From NCBI RefSeq assembly GCF_021532625.1, contig NZ_JAKGAR010000001.1, positions 1 to 64,000 on the forward strand: 64,000 bases of DNA. Reading direction: 5' to 3'. Position 1 is the stretch's first letter. The number at the start of each line of letters is the position of its first letter. The stretch is from Octadecabacter algicola (GTDB lineage: Bacteria; Pseudomonadota; Alphaproteobacteria; Rhodobacterales; Rhodobacteraceae). Position numbers and translations under genes: made by a program. Positions 15,484-24,809 of the stretch are shown here, piece after piece. Below the pieces are notes generated by a model. The model saw only the letters and a program-made list of their open reading frames with translations. It searched no databases and was not told the DNA's origin.

Positions 15484-18039
15484 GTGGCCGAGTTCGAACA
15501 TGTTTCGACGCAGACGAACGGTGTGGTTTCGCATACGATCGGGCTGTCGGATGTGACGGTTTTTACGCTGGGTGGCGAAACGTTTGTCTATACGGCGAGC
15601 GCGATGGGGGGCGGTGTAACTGCCCGCACATCGGGCAGCGACATGGCGATCTTGGACCATGAAAATTATGATATGATTCAAGGGCTTGATGCGGGTCGAT
15701 CGCTGACTGTGACCGGATTGGATGGCGAGGCGGTTTTGATCGCCGCGGGGCGATATGGCACCGAAATTGAGACATGGGAGATCAATTCGGACGGCACACT
15801 TGGTGCGTTAGAGTCGCTTTCGTTTGTTGGACAAGAAGACGAGGCCATAACAGCATTCGTCGACTTTTATAGCGGGGGCAGTCATTACTTTGTCTCGGCG
15901 AGCCGACAGAGTGACGGGCTAAAGGTCTGGGAACGTGAAGCGGGCGGGCTGGTTGAGGTGGGCAGCGCAGGTGCGACATCGTTCTTATCCGCAGGTGCCG
16001 TGCACGCCATCCAATGGGCAGAGCCTGATGGTGTGCCATTCGTATTGGCCTTGGATCACACCACGAATGATTTGCTGGCGTTTCGTGTTCTCGAGGACGG
16101 CACTTTGGGTGTTCCAACACGATTGGATGATCGGGATGGCTTATTCATATCAACGCCCACCGAGTTAGAAGTGGTCGAACTGGATGGCCAAACATTTGCC
16201 ATTGTGGGTGCGGCGGGCAGCAGTTCGGTATCGGTGGTGGCGTTAGATGCGTCAGGGCAGATGACTGTGAAAAGCCAAGTGGTCGACACACGCGATACGT
16301 TTTTCGACGGTTTGGTTCAGCTAGAGGCACTAAAGGTTAACGATCTGGTGTTCGTTCTGGCTGCCGGAAATGACAACGGATTAAGTTTGCTTGCACTGCG
16401 AGTGGACGGTCAGTTGTCGCATGTCGCAAGCCTTGATGACGAAATGCGCGAGATGGCTTTGTCGGGCATTGGAGGCCTAGACATGGTCTGGCGCGAGGGT
16501 GGGTTGGACATCTTTGTAACGGGTGAGACACTCGGGGACACAGATGCAGGGCGCGGGATTACGCAGTTGCGGGTAGATGGCCTCGACGGTGAATTGCCTG
16601 CGACGCAACAGGCCGACGATGTGGGTTCCTTTTTTGGAACAGTTGGCGCGGATCAGTTTGTCATAGAAGATTCCGGCGTCCGGCAAGTCGTGAATGATTT
16701 CGACATCGATGCAGATCTGATTGATTTCAGTAACTTCGATCAGTTTTATGACCTTGATCAGCTTTCATTCAAATCCAAGAAGCAGGGGCTAGAAGTCGCA
16801 CTAAATGGAACAACCATTCGGTTGCACAGTGATGACGGTGATCCGATCTTGGAAGAAGATTTTCTAGCGCGTCATGCGGTTGGATTATGGCAGATAGACA
16901 CGACCCCACTGCCAACCGAAGCACTAAACGAAACAGGCACTGATGAACCCGATCTTTTAGACGGTCGCGACGGGGATGATTTTCTATTGGCGGGGGTAGT
17001 TGATAGTGAATTTGATGCAGCCTCGGCGCAAATTTTCCGCCTTTATCAGGCGACGTTGGCCCGTAATCCTGATGTCGTTGGATTGAACAATTGGGCCGAT
17101 CGTTTGAGCGACGGGAGCTATTCGCTCGTTGAGGTAACGACTGGTTTCGTGAACTCGCCCGAATTTCAGAAGACATATGGGGATTTGGATAACGATGGGT
17201 TTGTGACCCTGTTGTATCAGAACGTGCTTGGCCGTGCGCCAGATGAAACAGGGTTGGCAAACTGGACGGCGCGGCTCAACGGTGGCGCAAGCCGGAGTTC
17301 AGTTGTCGTCGGGTTTTCTGAAAGTACGGAGTTCAAGAATGCCACGAAAATAGAGGCTTTGTCCTTCAGCCGTGCAGGTCTTCAGAGCGCGTTTTCGGAT
17401 GATGTATTCCGGCTGTACGGGGCAACGCTAGATCGTTTGCCCGATGAAAGCGGGTTTGAGAACTGGTCGTTACGCTTGGCGGAGGGGATGTCATATTTAA
17501 CCGTCGTGGAAGGGTTTATCAATTCCGCTGAGTTTCAGAAAATTTATGGATCGACGGACGACAGAGGCTTCGTTGAGCTTCTTTATTACAATGTTCTTGA
17601 TCGCGCGCCGGATGAAACGGGCCTTGAAAATTGGACCGCGCGACTGGTGACCGGTGAGATGTCGCGGGCGCAGGTGGTGCAAGGGTTTTCCCAAAGTACA
17701 GAGTTCACGGATGCGAGCGACGACGTGATGATGGATTGGATCAAGAGCCTCGGGACCGAAGATATTCTGTCTGGAGGAGGGGGCAACAATGTCCTGATTG
17801 GGGGCGTAATGTCTGACACATTTGCGTTCGAGCAATCAACAAATGGCCACAATGTGATCATAAATTTTGAACCTTGGGATGTTTTAAGTTTGGCCGGATC
17901 CGATTGGAATTCAGTTTCTGACATTGAGCAGTTTCTGATTTCAGACGGGACCAACGTAATATTTGAAGATGCAGACTTAGTGATAGAATTTCGTAACACG
18001 ACACTAGAACAGATACTTGAGTCCGAGTTCTTGTTCTGA
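15484..18039 (+). CDS. Secreted DUF4214 protein with beta-propeller-like N-terminus
   Basis: 851 residues with a GTG start. Residues about 1-375 form repeated beta-rich segments (for example LDGEAVLIAAGRYGTEI, VDGQLSHVASL) that resemble a propeller. From about 515 to 750 four DUF4214 half-repeats follow, with the pattern FRLYQATLxRxPD...GLxNW and GFVNSxEF. The last 90 residues form the shared tail (ILSGGGGN, SDTFAF, FEPWDVLSLAG). No signal peptide is visible; the acidic, Cys-free sequence and the RTX-like tail suggest type I secretion. No exporter for that route is in the window. It is followed by a second DUF4214 gene after 52 bases. Confidence 0.8.
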   Translation: MAEFEHVSTQTNGVVSHTIGLSDVTVFTLGGETFVYTASAMGGGVTARTSGSDMAILDHENYDMIQGLDAGRSLTVTGLDGEAVLIAAGRYGTEIETWEINSDGTLGALESLSFVGQEDEAITAFVDFYSGGSHYFVSASRQSDGLKVWEREAGGLVEVGSAGATSFLSAGAVHAIQWAEPDGVPFVLALDHTTNDLLAFRVLEDGTLGVPTRLDDRDGLFISTPTELEVVELDGQTFAIVGAAGSSSVSVVALDASGQMTVKSQVVDTRDTFFDGLVQLEALKVNDLVFVLAAGNDNGLSLLALRVDGQLSHVASLDDEMREMALSGIGGLDMVWREGGLDIFVTGETLGDTDAGRGITQLRVDGLDGELPATQQADDVGSFFGTVGADQFVIEDSGVRQVVNDFDIDADLIDFSNFDQFYDLDQLSFKSKKQGLEVALNGTTIRLHSDDGDPILEEDFLARHAVGLWQIDTTPLPTEALNETGTDEPDLLDGRDGDDFLLAGVVDSEFDAASAQIFRLYQATLARNPDVVGLNNWADRLSDGSYSLVEVTTGFVNSPEFQKTYGDLDNDGFVTLLYQNVLGRAPDETGLANWTARLNGGASRSSVVVGFSESTEFKNATKIEALSFSRAGLQSAFSDDVFRLYGATLDRLPDESGFENWSLRLAEGMSYLTVVEGFINSAEFQKIYGSTDDRGFVELLYYNVLDRAPDETGLENWTARLVTGEMSRAQVVQGFSQSTEFTDASDDVMMDWIKSLGTEDILSGGGGNNVLIGGVMSDTFAFEQSTNGHNVIINFEPWDVLSLAGSDWNSVSDIEQFLISDGTNVIFEDADLVIEFRNTTLEQILESEFLF

Positions 18040-18091
18040 GCGTAGCCAAAGCGAAACGTGAACTTTCTGTCTGACGAGCTGGAGCTGAAAG

Positions 18092-20065
18092 ATGGAAAAC
18101 GCCCCCAACGAGTTTGAGCAGTTGATGTTGGAATACACCAACCGTGCCCGAATGAACCCAGACGGGGAATATGATGTTGCTATGGATGCGATTTCATCAA
18201 ATGCGGGAATCGCATCTGCGGTTAGTTATTTTGGCGTCGATATGGACGTCTTTGCAACGCAGATGGCGGCGTATGATCCTGTTGCGCCTCTGGCATGGAA
18301 CGATGCTCTCGCGATTGCTGCAGATGGTCATTCGCAATTGATGATTGAAGAAGATGAACAGTCTCATCGGATAGAAGGTGAAGCATCACTATTGGATCGG
18401 GTCGAAGATGCCGGTTACGATAACTTGTGGACCGTAAGAGAGAACGTTTACGCGTACACAAAGGACGCACTCTATGGCCATGTCGGGTTTATGGTTGACT
18501 GGGGATATGATGACGCCGATTTTGGTTCGGACGGCAATCTTTATGATAACTGGCAAAGCATTGGCGACGGCATACAGGATAGCGCGGGCCATCAAGCCTC
18601 AATCATGTCGGGGACTGTTGAGGACATTGGTATTTCCGCGTTGGAGGAAACTGATCCCAGCACCGGTGTCGGCCCTTGGGTGGTCACCCAGGATTTTGCG
18701 GCGTCCTTCGGCAGTAGCGCCGTTTATCTGTTAGGTGTCTTTATTGACGATGCGGATGATGATGCGTTCTACGACATTGGTGAGGGGATCGGAGACGTAA
18801 CCGTAACCGTTACTGATGACGACACAGGCGATGTCTTTGCGACAACGACTTGGGCCGCTGGTGGTTACCAAGTGGAAGTCGAAGCCGGTAGTTACACCGT
18901 AGAGTTTTCCAGTGATGATTTACCTGGCGTTGCGACGTATTCGGTCGACGTTGCCAATGAAAATACGAAATTAGACGGGTTCTTTGATGACCTTGTAACG
19001 ACGGCGTATGCTTTTGCAGACGGGTTCGAGGCAAAATATTTCTCGTCCGTTTCAGAACAAGTTTTCCGCCTATACCAGGCAGTCCTTGGGCGTGAGCCTG
19101 ATAGTTCGGGGCATCTGGCATGGACCGAACGTCTTGCCGTTGAAGGCCGAGAGCTGTTGGACGTCATTGGTGGGTTCATGGGCTCCAATGAGTATCAAAC
19201 ACAGTATGGCGGTCTGGAAAACGAAGCCTTTGTTGAACTGCTTTATTCTAACGTGCTCGGTAGGGATGCGGATGACGCTGGGCTAACGCGTTGGGTTGGA
19301 GAGCTGGAGTCCGGCACCGAGAGAGCATCGGTTATCCAAGGTTTTTCAGAGAGCACCGAGTTTAAGAACAGCACCGCTGACGCGGCCACTGCGTTCACTA
19401 AAGCAAATTCGCCGTCTGAATGGAGCGATGATGTGTTCCGGTTGTATCAAGCAACATTGGACCGAGCACCCGATGCGACTGGATTTGTGAACTGGTCCGA
19501 TCGGCTTGGATCGGGGACAGAATATTTGGACGCTGCAAGCGGCTTTGTGAACTCAACGGAGTTTAAGAATACCTATCAAGACTTGTCGGATTCAGAATTC
19601 GTAACGCTGTTGTATGCCAATGTTCTTGATCGGGCGCCCGACGAAACCGGTTTGGCGAATTGGTCTCAGCGAATGGCTGACGGGATGACCGAGGTCGAGG
19701 TTGTCCAAGGGTTCGCACAGAGTGCCGAGTTCATTTCGGCAACCGCCGAGAGCCTGAAAGACTGGATCGTCGCGCAAGGTGTCGATGATGAACTGGAAGC
19801 TGGCAGTGATGGGACAGTGTTGGCCGGCGGTTCTTTGTCCGATAGTTTCGTTTTCTCTGAATCTGTTGCGGAAAGTTCGGTCCTTGACCTTGAAGCATGG
19901 GATTTCATCGATTTAACCGATTTTGACCTAGCGAGTGTGGCGGAGGCGCAGGGCTTGTTCAGTCAGCAAGGTGACGATGTTGTTTTTGATGATAACGCCA
20001 ATGCGATGGTTACATTCGTGGGCACAGATATCTCGCTGATCACGGACGATATGATCCTGATCTAA
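18092..20065 (+). CDS. Secreted CAP-domain protein with SdrD-B-like and DUF4214 domains
   Basis: 657 residues. The CAP/SCP domain covers about residues 1-205 (LMLEYTNRARMNPDGEY, LAWNDALAIAADGHSQLM, SHRIEG, ENVYAY, GHQASIMSG, WVVTQDFA), with the His and Glu residues that line the CAP cleft. A short beta-sandwich of the SdrD-B/CNA-B kind follows (GVFIDDADDDAFYDIGEGI, about 215-300), then four DUF4214 half-repeats (about 320-560) and the shared tail (ELEAGSDG, SDSFVFS, LEAWDFIDLTDF). GGAG stands seven bases before the ATG. It probably forms an operon with the preceding gene. The function of bacterial CAP proteins of this kind is not settled. Confidence 0.85.
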   Translation: MENAPNEFEQLMLEYTNRARMNPDGEYDVAMDAISSNAGIASAVSYFGVDMDVFATQMAAYDPVAPLAWNDALAIAADGHSQLMIEEDEQSHRIEGEASLLDRVEDAGYDNLWTVRENVYAYTKDALYGHVGFMVDWGYDDADFGSDGNLYDNWQSIGDGIQDSAGHQASIMSGTVEDIGISALEETDPSTGVGPWVVTQDFAASFGSSAVYLLGVFIDDADDDAFYDIGEGIGDVTVTVTDDDTGDVFATTTWAAGGYQVEVEAGSYTVEFSSDDLPGVATYSVDVANENTKLDGFFDDLVTTAYAFADGFEAKYFSSVSEQVFRLYQAVLGREPDSSGHLAWTERLAVEGRELLDVIGGFMGSNEYQTQYGGLENEAFVELLYSNVLGRDADDAGLTRWVGELESGTERASVIQGFSESTEFKNSTADAATAFTKANSPSEWSDDVFRLYQATLDRAPDATGFVNWSDRLGSGTEYLDAASGFVNSTEFKNTYQDLSDSEFVTLLYANVLDRAPDETGLANWSQRMADGMTEVEVVQGFAQSAEFISATAESLKDWIVAQGVDDELEAGSDGTVLAGGSLSDSFVFSESVAESSVLDLEAWDFIDLTDFDLASVAEAQGLFSQQGDDVVFDDNANAMVTFVGTDISLITDDMILI

Positions 20066-20149
20066 GCAACGCGCGGTGGGTTTGTGATGTCTTAAAGGAT
20101 GGTTTCTAGGGTTGGGGCAATCACGCCATCAACTCGGGGAACCCATCAT

Positions 20150-21250
20150 ATGTCGGATGTTTCGGCCAATCTAGAACTTCCATATTTGGCGCCGGCGCAG
20201 GCCCAAAAACACGTCACGCATAACGAGGCTTTGCAGATTATTGATGCCGTGGTGCAGCTGTCTGTTGAAAGCAGAATTCTGTCCGAACCTTCGGGCACGG
20301 TCGATGCCGGGACGTGTTTCGTTGTACCCGAACTCGCCACGGGTGTGTGGATGGGGCAGGACAACAAGATCGCGTTGTGGAACGGCACGGGCTGGATTTT
20401 CCTGACGGCAAAAGAAGGTTGGCGCGCGTGGGTTATTGCGGAAGGTCTTGAGGTTGTGATGACGTCTGGTGCTTGGATGACGGCCGAAGGCCAAGGGGCC
20501 AGTGAGACGTTCGGTATCAACACCACAGCTGATGTTGTGAATCGTCTGTCGGTTGCTGCTGACGCAACCTTGTTGTCTCATGACGGGGGCGGGCATCAGT
20601 TGAAAGTGAACAAAGCAAGCAGTGGGGATACGGGCAGCTTGCTTTATCAAAGCAATTGGTCAGGGCGAGCGGAAATGGGCCTTGCCGGTAACGATGAGTT
20701 TTCAATCAAGGTGTCAGATGATGGTTCTATATGGACCGAGGCACTGCGGTTTGATGGGGCGGATGGTCTGGCCAGTGGTGCGGCGGTTACACAGGGCCCA
20801 ACGGACACCTTGGGCGGGCGCTTGATCCGGAACGGGGACGGCTATGTCAAAAGCACTGTTGTTGGCACGGTTTCCGAGTCCGGTGGTGTACCGACCGGCG
20901 CGATCATTGAGTCGGGTTCGAATGCCAACGGCGACTATGTGCGCTTTGCCGATGGCAGCCAAATTTGCACGGCGACCTTAACGCTTGGCTACTCGGGTGC
21001 GGTGCGGCTTTCTGGGACTTGGACGTATCCCGTTCCATTTGCGAGTGAAGCCAATGTTACCGGAATTGTTGACCTGGCGGATCTCAACGTCAATGCGACG
21101 CCGGGGCCGGATGAAGTGGGTTCTGTTATGCTTGGCAGCAACAATGCAACATCTGCTGTCTTCTGGTTATACCGCTTGAGCGGCATGACCAATTTCACAA
21201 GCGCCGACACCTGCGAAGTTAAGGTCCATTCGCGCGGTCGTTGGTTCTAG
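20150..21250 (+). CDS. DUF2793 family protein
   Basis: About 366 residues. The first 110 residues show the DUF2793 pattern (ELPYLAPAQAQKHVTHNEAL, TCFVVPELATGVWMGQDNKI, GWRAWV), a family common in Rhodobacterales near phage-like and surface-protein genes. The C-terminal part is beta-rich and ends in a segment that looks like a tail-fibre or adhesin tip (VRFADGSQICTATLTLGYSG). An open frame begins at 20099, but ATG 20150 has GGGGA nine bases upstream. It overlaps the convergent sulfotransferase by four bases (CTAG). Its role here is unknown; a surface or binding protein is a guess. Confidence 0.75.
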   Translation: MSDVSANLELPYLAPAQAQKHVTHNEALQIIDAVVQLSVESRILSEPSGTVDAGTCFVVPELATGVWMGQDNKIALWNGTGWIFLTAKEGWRAWVIAEGLEVVMTSGAWMTAEGQGASETFGINTTADVVNRLSVAADATLLSHDGGGHQLKVNKASSGDTGSLLYQSNWSGRAEMGLAGNDEFSIKVSDDGSIWTEALRFDGADGLASGAAVTQGPTDTLGGRLIRNGDGYVKSTVVGTVSESGGVPTGAIIESGSNANGDYVRFADGSQICTATLTLGYSGAVRLSGTWTYPVPFASEANVTGIVDLADLNVNATPGPDEVGSVMLGSNNATSAVFWLYRLSGMTNFTSADTCEVKVHSRGRWF

Positions 21251-22341
21251 TTTGCTGAAATAGATTTCAATGCGGTGTGTAGCGCGTTTGACGTCCGATC
21301 AGAAAGGTTGGGCATTAAGCGGGCTGCAATCGTTTGCCGAGTCTCGTCTGAAATGTTCAATACAGCGCGACGTGGCTCAAAAGGGGGTATGTTTTGCGGA
21401 GCGAGGCCCCAATTCTGTGCAATTTCATCCATGTCGATCCGGTACCTTTGATCTAACAGTGCTTGCATTGGCTTGGGGAAAAAACACGGTTTAGAGCCTG
21501 TTTTTCCATAAGTGCGTTTAGTCGGGTTGTTAGCAATTGCTTTTGAAATCTCTCCAAAAGCCTCGTGCTCAATGTCGTGACTGTTGAGGTCTCGAAGGAA
21601 GAGAACTTCTTCCGGTGGGGGGGTAGGCCGGGAATGAAAATCCTGTTCGATGTCAACGTCGAGCCCGACATGTTCCAAGAACCCACCTAGCATGGAGCGT
21701 GGGCCTTTCCATAACAGGTCTTCGGCATAGAATGGACGAACGTCAGTAATGCCTAAGCCCTGAGCAATTCTGGAGATTTGTTCAGCATAGCCGCTATTTC
21801 GGTAGCTTTGGATCACGGGGTAATCTCTTGCAAGACACGAGGCCCGGACGATGTTGGCGACATCTGTAGCGAACAACCCTTGCAAAAGGTCAATCGGGTG
21901 ACGCAAGCCGACGGTAAGGGTTAAATCTAGGCCACTGAATAATCCCGCAATGGCTGCTAGATCCATACTGTGATTTTCAAAGAATGGGGTTTCAGCTGAA
22001 ATCACGATCGCCCGCATGTCGCTTGTTCGAAAGTCAGTGAGAATTTGGTCCCAAACGTTTTTCGCTTCAGCTCGATCATGTTTGGGTGGATAGCTGGATG
22101 GGTCACAATATGGCAGAAACAGAGTGCCATGTCCTGCTATGTTCCTGTCAAATTTGACCTCTGTCCCGTTCTTATCAAGAGTCAGGGGGGATCTATAAAA
22201 CTGCGGATTGAGCGGCGTTAATTCTGGTTGCGGGTAAACAATGCCGAAACGAGCAAGATCTTTGTGCCGCCAAGACATGACGTTTTGCAAAGATGTTGTG
22301 CCTGTCTTTGGGGCACCAATGTGAAAAATGGCCCGCTTCAT
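21247..22341 (-). CDS. Sulfotransferase-like protein
   Basis: 364 residues. The PAPS 5'-phosphosulfate loop is at the N-terminus (FHIGAPKTGTTSLQ, about residues 5-18), and the 3'-phosphate site is probably LTVGLRHPIDLLQG. Between them VISAETPFF corresponds to the conserved SSE-type segment of the other sulfotransferases here. ATG 22341 with GAGAG five bases upstream is preferred over the in-frame GTG at 22347. The gene lies after manC on the same strand, separated from it by a strong stem-loop. Acceptor unknown, presumably the locus polysaccharide. Confidence 0.78.
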   Translation of the reverse strand: MKRAIFHIGAPKTGTTSLQNVMSWRHKDLARFGIVYPQPELTPLNPQFYRSPLTLDKNGTEVKFDRNIAGHGTLFLPYCDPSSYPPKHDRAEAKNVWDQILTDFRTSDMRAIVISAETPFFENHSMDLAAIAGLFSGLDLTLTVGLRHPIDLLQGLFATDVANIVRASCLARDYPVIQSYRNSGYAEQISRIAQGLGITDVRPFYAEDLLWKGPRSMLGGFLEHVGLDVDIEQDFHSRPTPPPEEVLFLRDLNSHDIEHEAFGEISKAIANNPTKRTYGKTGSKPCFFPKPMQALLDQRYRIDMDEIAQNWGLAPQNIPPFEPRRAVLNISDETRQTIAARLMPNLSDRTSNALHTALKSISAN

Positions 22342-22360
22342 CAACACTCTCGTTTCATTT

Positions 22361-22392
22361 GGTAGGGGCGTCTGCTGCGAGACGCCCCTACC
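22361..22392. terminator. Strong stem-loop between manC and a sulfotransferase gene
   Basis: GGTAGGGGCGTCT (22361-22373) and AGACGCCCCTACC (22380-22392) form a perfect 13-bp stem with a six-base loop, four bases after the manC stop. There is no T-run on the manC strand, so it may be a pause or mRNA-stabilising hairpin rather than a full terminator. Confidence 0.6.
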
Positions 22393-22395
22393 GAT

Positions 22396-23823
22396 TTAGC
22401 CCTTAGCGCCTTGGCCGCGGGAATAGATGTCTTCGTAGCGGATGATGTCGTCTTCACCCAAATACGCACCAGTTTGCACCTCGATCAGGACCATTGGGAC
22501 CTTACCGGGGTTTTCCATGCGGTGAACGGCACCAAGTGGAATGTAGACAGATTGGTTTTCAGTCAGCAGGGTAACGGTGTCATCAACCGTGACCTTTGCG
22601 GTTCCTGCGACCACGATCCAGTGCTCGGAGCGGTGGTGGTGGCTTTGAAGGCTGAGTGACGCACCAGGGTGGACGTGAATGCGTTTAACCTGAAAGCGAT
22701 CAGCAAGTACCAGTGTTTCGAACCAACCCCATGGGCGGTGATCCACAGGGAAGTGCTGAGCCTGCTTCGCTCCGCGGTCTTTCAGGACTTTTACAGCCTT
22801 TTTGACGTGCTGACTGTCGGACAGGTTTGCAACCATCACCGCATCGCGCATGGCAACCGCGACGGTGTCTTTCATGCCGATTGCGACCAGTTCAATTTCG
22901 TCAGTTTCCGAGCGCAGCAACGTGTTTTCGCAATCAAATGCTGTCGTGTTTTCGGAAAACGCGTTGCCGTTTTCATCCTTTGGCGATTCCTGCCAGACGG
23001 ATTCCCAGCTTCCTAGATCGGACCACTGGCCATCGAAACGGACGACGCTCATGTTGTCGGCTTTTTCCATGACTGCGTAATCAACGGAATCTTCGGGGAC
23101 GCTAGCCCAAAGATCAGGATCGATGCGAATGAAGCTTAGGTCGTTTGTACCCGCATTGAGCGCGGCCTCGACGGACGCTAAAATTTCGGGCGCATGTTCG
23201 CGGAACGCCTCGATCAGTGTGTCTGCTTTTGCAAGGAACACACCGGCATTCCAAAGGTTGATCTTGTTTTCAAACAGCTCTTTAGCCCGCTCTTCGTTGG
23301 GCTTTTCGATGAAACGTGTCAGTTGGTGGACCTTTGGGTGCGTTTCATCACCAGCTTCAAGCCAGCCATAGCCGGTCTCAGCGCGTGTTGGCGCGATACC
23401 GAAGGTCACGATCTGGCCCTCTGCCGCTGCGACGCTGCCTTTTTCGACGGCCGTACGGAAAGCCTGCGGGTCTGCGACAGCATGATCGGACGGCACGAGA
23501 AGCATCATGGCGTTTGGGTCGGTCTTGGCCATTTGCAACGCAGCGGCGATCGCGGCGGGGGCTGTATTACGACCCTCAGGTTCAATCATGATGTCGGTTG
23601 CGTTCATTCCGACTTCGTCGAGCTGTTCGGTTACAATAAACCGAAAGTCGTTTCCTGTGATGATGATAGGGTCCGTGAACTCAGGTCCGGCAAAACGTTT
23701 GGCCGAAGCTTGGAACAGGCTTTCATCACCAATCATATCAGCGAATTGTTTTGGAAAGCTCTTGCGGGAAAGTGGCCAGAGCCGAGTTCCGGAACCGCCG
23801 CACAGTAAAATCGGTGTAATCAT
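22396..23823 (-). CDS. manC: Mannose-1-phosphate guanylyltransferase / mannose-6-phosphate isomerase
   Basis: 475 residues, normal for the bifunctional type II PMI-GMP enzyme. The nucleotidyltransferase signature CGGSGTRLWPLSRKSFPKQF is at residues 7-26, with FIEKPN further on, and the C-terminal cupin-type isomerase domain carries the metal-binding histidines (HPGASLSLQSHHHRSEHW). It makes GDP-mannose, the substrate for the two Gmd enzymes downstream in the pathway. The frame is open to 23910, but that would overlap the upstream gene; ATG 23823 with AAAGG nearby gives the family length. It lies 13 bases after the sulfotransferase at 23837-24745, likely one operon. Confidence 0.96.
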   Translation of the reverse strand: MITPILLCGGSGTRLWPLSRKSFPKQFADMIGDESLFQASAKRFAGPEFTDPIIITGNDFRFIVTEQLDEVGMNATDIMIEPEGRNTAPAAIAAALQMAKTDPNAMMLLVPSDHAVADPQAFRTAVEKGSVAAAEGQIVTFGIAPTRAETGYGWLEAGDETHPKVHQLTRFIEKPNEERAKELFENKINLWNAGVFLAKADTLIEAFREHAPEILASVEAALNAGTNDLSFIRIDPDLWASVPEDSVDYAVMEKADNMSVVRFDGQWSDLGSWESVWQESPKDENGNAFSENTTAFDCENTLLRSETDEIELVAIGMKDTVAVAMRDAVMVANLSDSQHVKKAVKVLKDRGAKQAQHFPVDHRPWGWFETLVLADRFQVKRIHVHPGASLSLQSHHHRSEHWIVVAGTAKVTVDDTVTLLTENQSVYIPLGAVHRMENPGKVPMVLIEVQTGAYLGEDDIIRYEDIYSRGQGAKG

Positions 23824-23836
23824 TGAGTTAGGCCTT

Positions 23837-24745
23837 TCAAATTGTCTGCGGTGCAATGAGCGCTTCACATGTATCGTAAAGGATGTTGTCCCAGACGATA
23901 TAGCGTTCAAATATTTCTCGTTGTTGTGTGCTCAGCGAAGAGATCGCGGAGTCGTATTTGTCTGAGTTCGGCGATGTATTCGCACGACCGATATTCGGGG
24001 ACGCGAGGAACCCTTCCTCGACGAGCGTCTCCAAGAGAAGTTCGATCTTCTCTACGACGCCCATGATCATATTGGGGGCCGTGATGTTGTGCAGCGCCAA
24101 ACGTAAGAGGCTGGCTTCGGTGCCAAAGCTGGCCGCATTGAAGTGGCCGGACAAACGGCGCATTTGACCATTGTCTATTTCCAGACGGTGGTTCGGCGTT
24201 CGGGTGCTGTAATCAAGGTAATCGCCAAAGCTCATGTCCTGTTCGTTGAGTATCTCATACGAAGGATGTGTGCGGGTGCGTTTGATGAACTGATAAAAGC
24301 TAAAGATCCGCGGGCCCGGGCGACGCAGCGCACATAGATAGCGATAGGGCAGGCCATATGCCTCACCTGCGCCCATACTAAGGTGCCCACGAATATACCG
24401 GAGGTTCCGTCTGACAGGGCGTGGCAGAGCCTTTAGTTCATCCAAGGTGCCATCGTGCACAATCCTGTTCGGCTGCAGGGATGGTTCCGCAGACAGCGCC
24501 TTGGCCAGAGAGGTTCCCGCCGTTTTAGGAAGGTGAAGGTGGATAAGCGCCGGTTTGATTTGTGCGTCTTGTTCGGCAAGCATTACTGCATACCGACGTC
24601 GAAATTCATCAGACCCCATGAACGCACGTCTCACTGAAGAAAGCGTTTCGTGGTTTTTAGCTTGATTGGCGACTTCTTTTTCGGACCCGCGACGGTCCAA
24701 AATCAGTTGGTAGGCCAGAGCAACTTGGTTCGGATTTAAGGGCAT
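23837..24745 (-). CDS. Sulfotransferase with an N-terminal DUF4214-like half-repeat
   Basis: 302 residues. Residues 6-50 (VALAYQLILDRRGSEKE ... AFMGSDEFRRRY) follow the DUF4214 pattern of the secreted proteins in this window. The sulfotransferase domain begins near 66 with IHLHLPKTAGTSL, the PAPS loop of the type 2 sulfotransferase family, and has the 3'-phosphate motif CALRRPGPRIFSFYQF near 140. It should transfer sulfate to a sugar acceptor in the cytoplasm. It sits directly upstream of manC and downstream of another DUF4214-sulfotransferase fusion. The DUF4214 assignment is by eye from key residues (LY, LxR, SxEF, Y) and is less certain than the sulfotransferase call. Confidence 0.8.
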   Translation of the reverse strand: MPLNPNQVALAYQLILDRRGSEKEVANQAKNHETLSSVRRAFMGSDEFRRRYAVMLAEQDAQIKPALIHLHLPKTAGTSLAKALSAEPSLQPNRIVHDGTLDELKALPRPVRRNLRYIRGHLSMGAGEAYGLPYRYLCALRRPGPRIFSFYQFIKRTRTHPSYEILNEQDMSFGDYLDYSTRTPNHRLEIDNGQMRRLSGHFNAASFGTEASLLRLALHNITAPNMIMGVVEKIELLLETLVEEGFLASPNIGRANTSPNSDKYDSAISSLSTQQREIFERYIVWDNILYDTCEALIAPQTI

Positions 24746-24809
24746 TTGGAACCTACAACTGATGTTTCATGCTGCGAGGTCGTCCAGCTGAATATGTGGC
24801 GACGGTTCA

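Noticed and set aside
17029-17740. Regularly spaced similar segments that could be taken for a CRISPR array or DNA tandem repeats
   Set aside because: The similarity is at protein level (DUF4214 half-repeats) with diverged DNA; there are no constant short repeats with unique spacers.
20150-21250. Prophage or gene-transfer-agent remnant suggested by DUF2793
   Set aside because: No capsid, terminase, portal, integrase or lysis gene lies nearby.
22361-22392. Stem-loop considered as an attachment site or mobile-element end
   Set aside because: No second copy was noticed and no recombinase gene is near; position right after manC fits an mRNA hairpin.
23194-23808. 204-codon open frame on the plus strand opposite manC
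   Set aside because: It lies fully antisense to a strongly supported gene, its product is rich in Cys, His and Arg with no recognisable domain, and no ribosome-binding site was seen.
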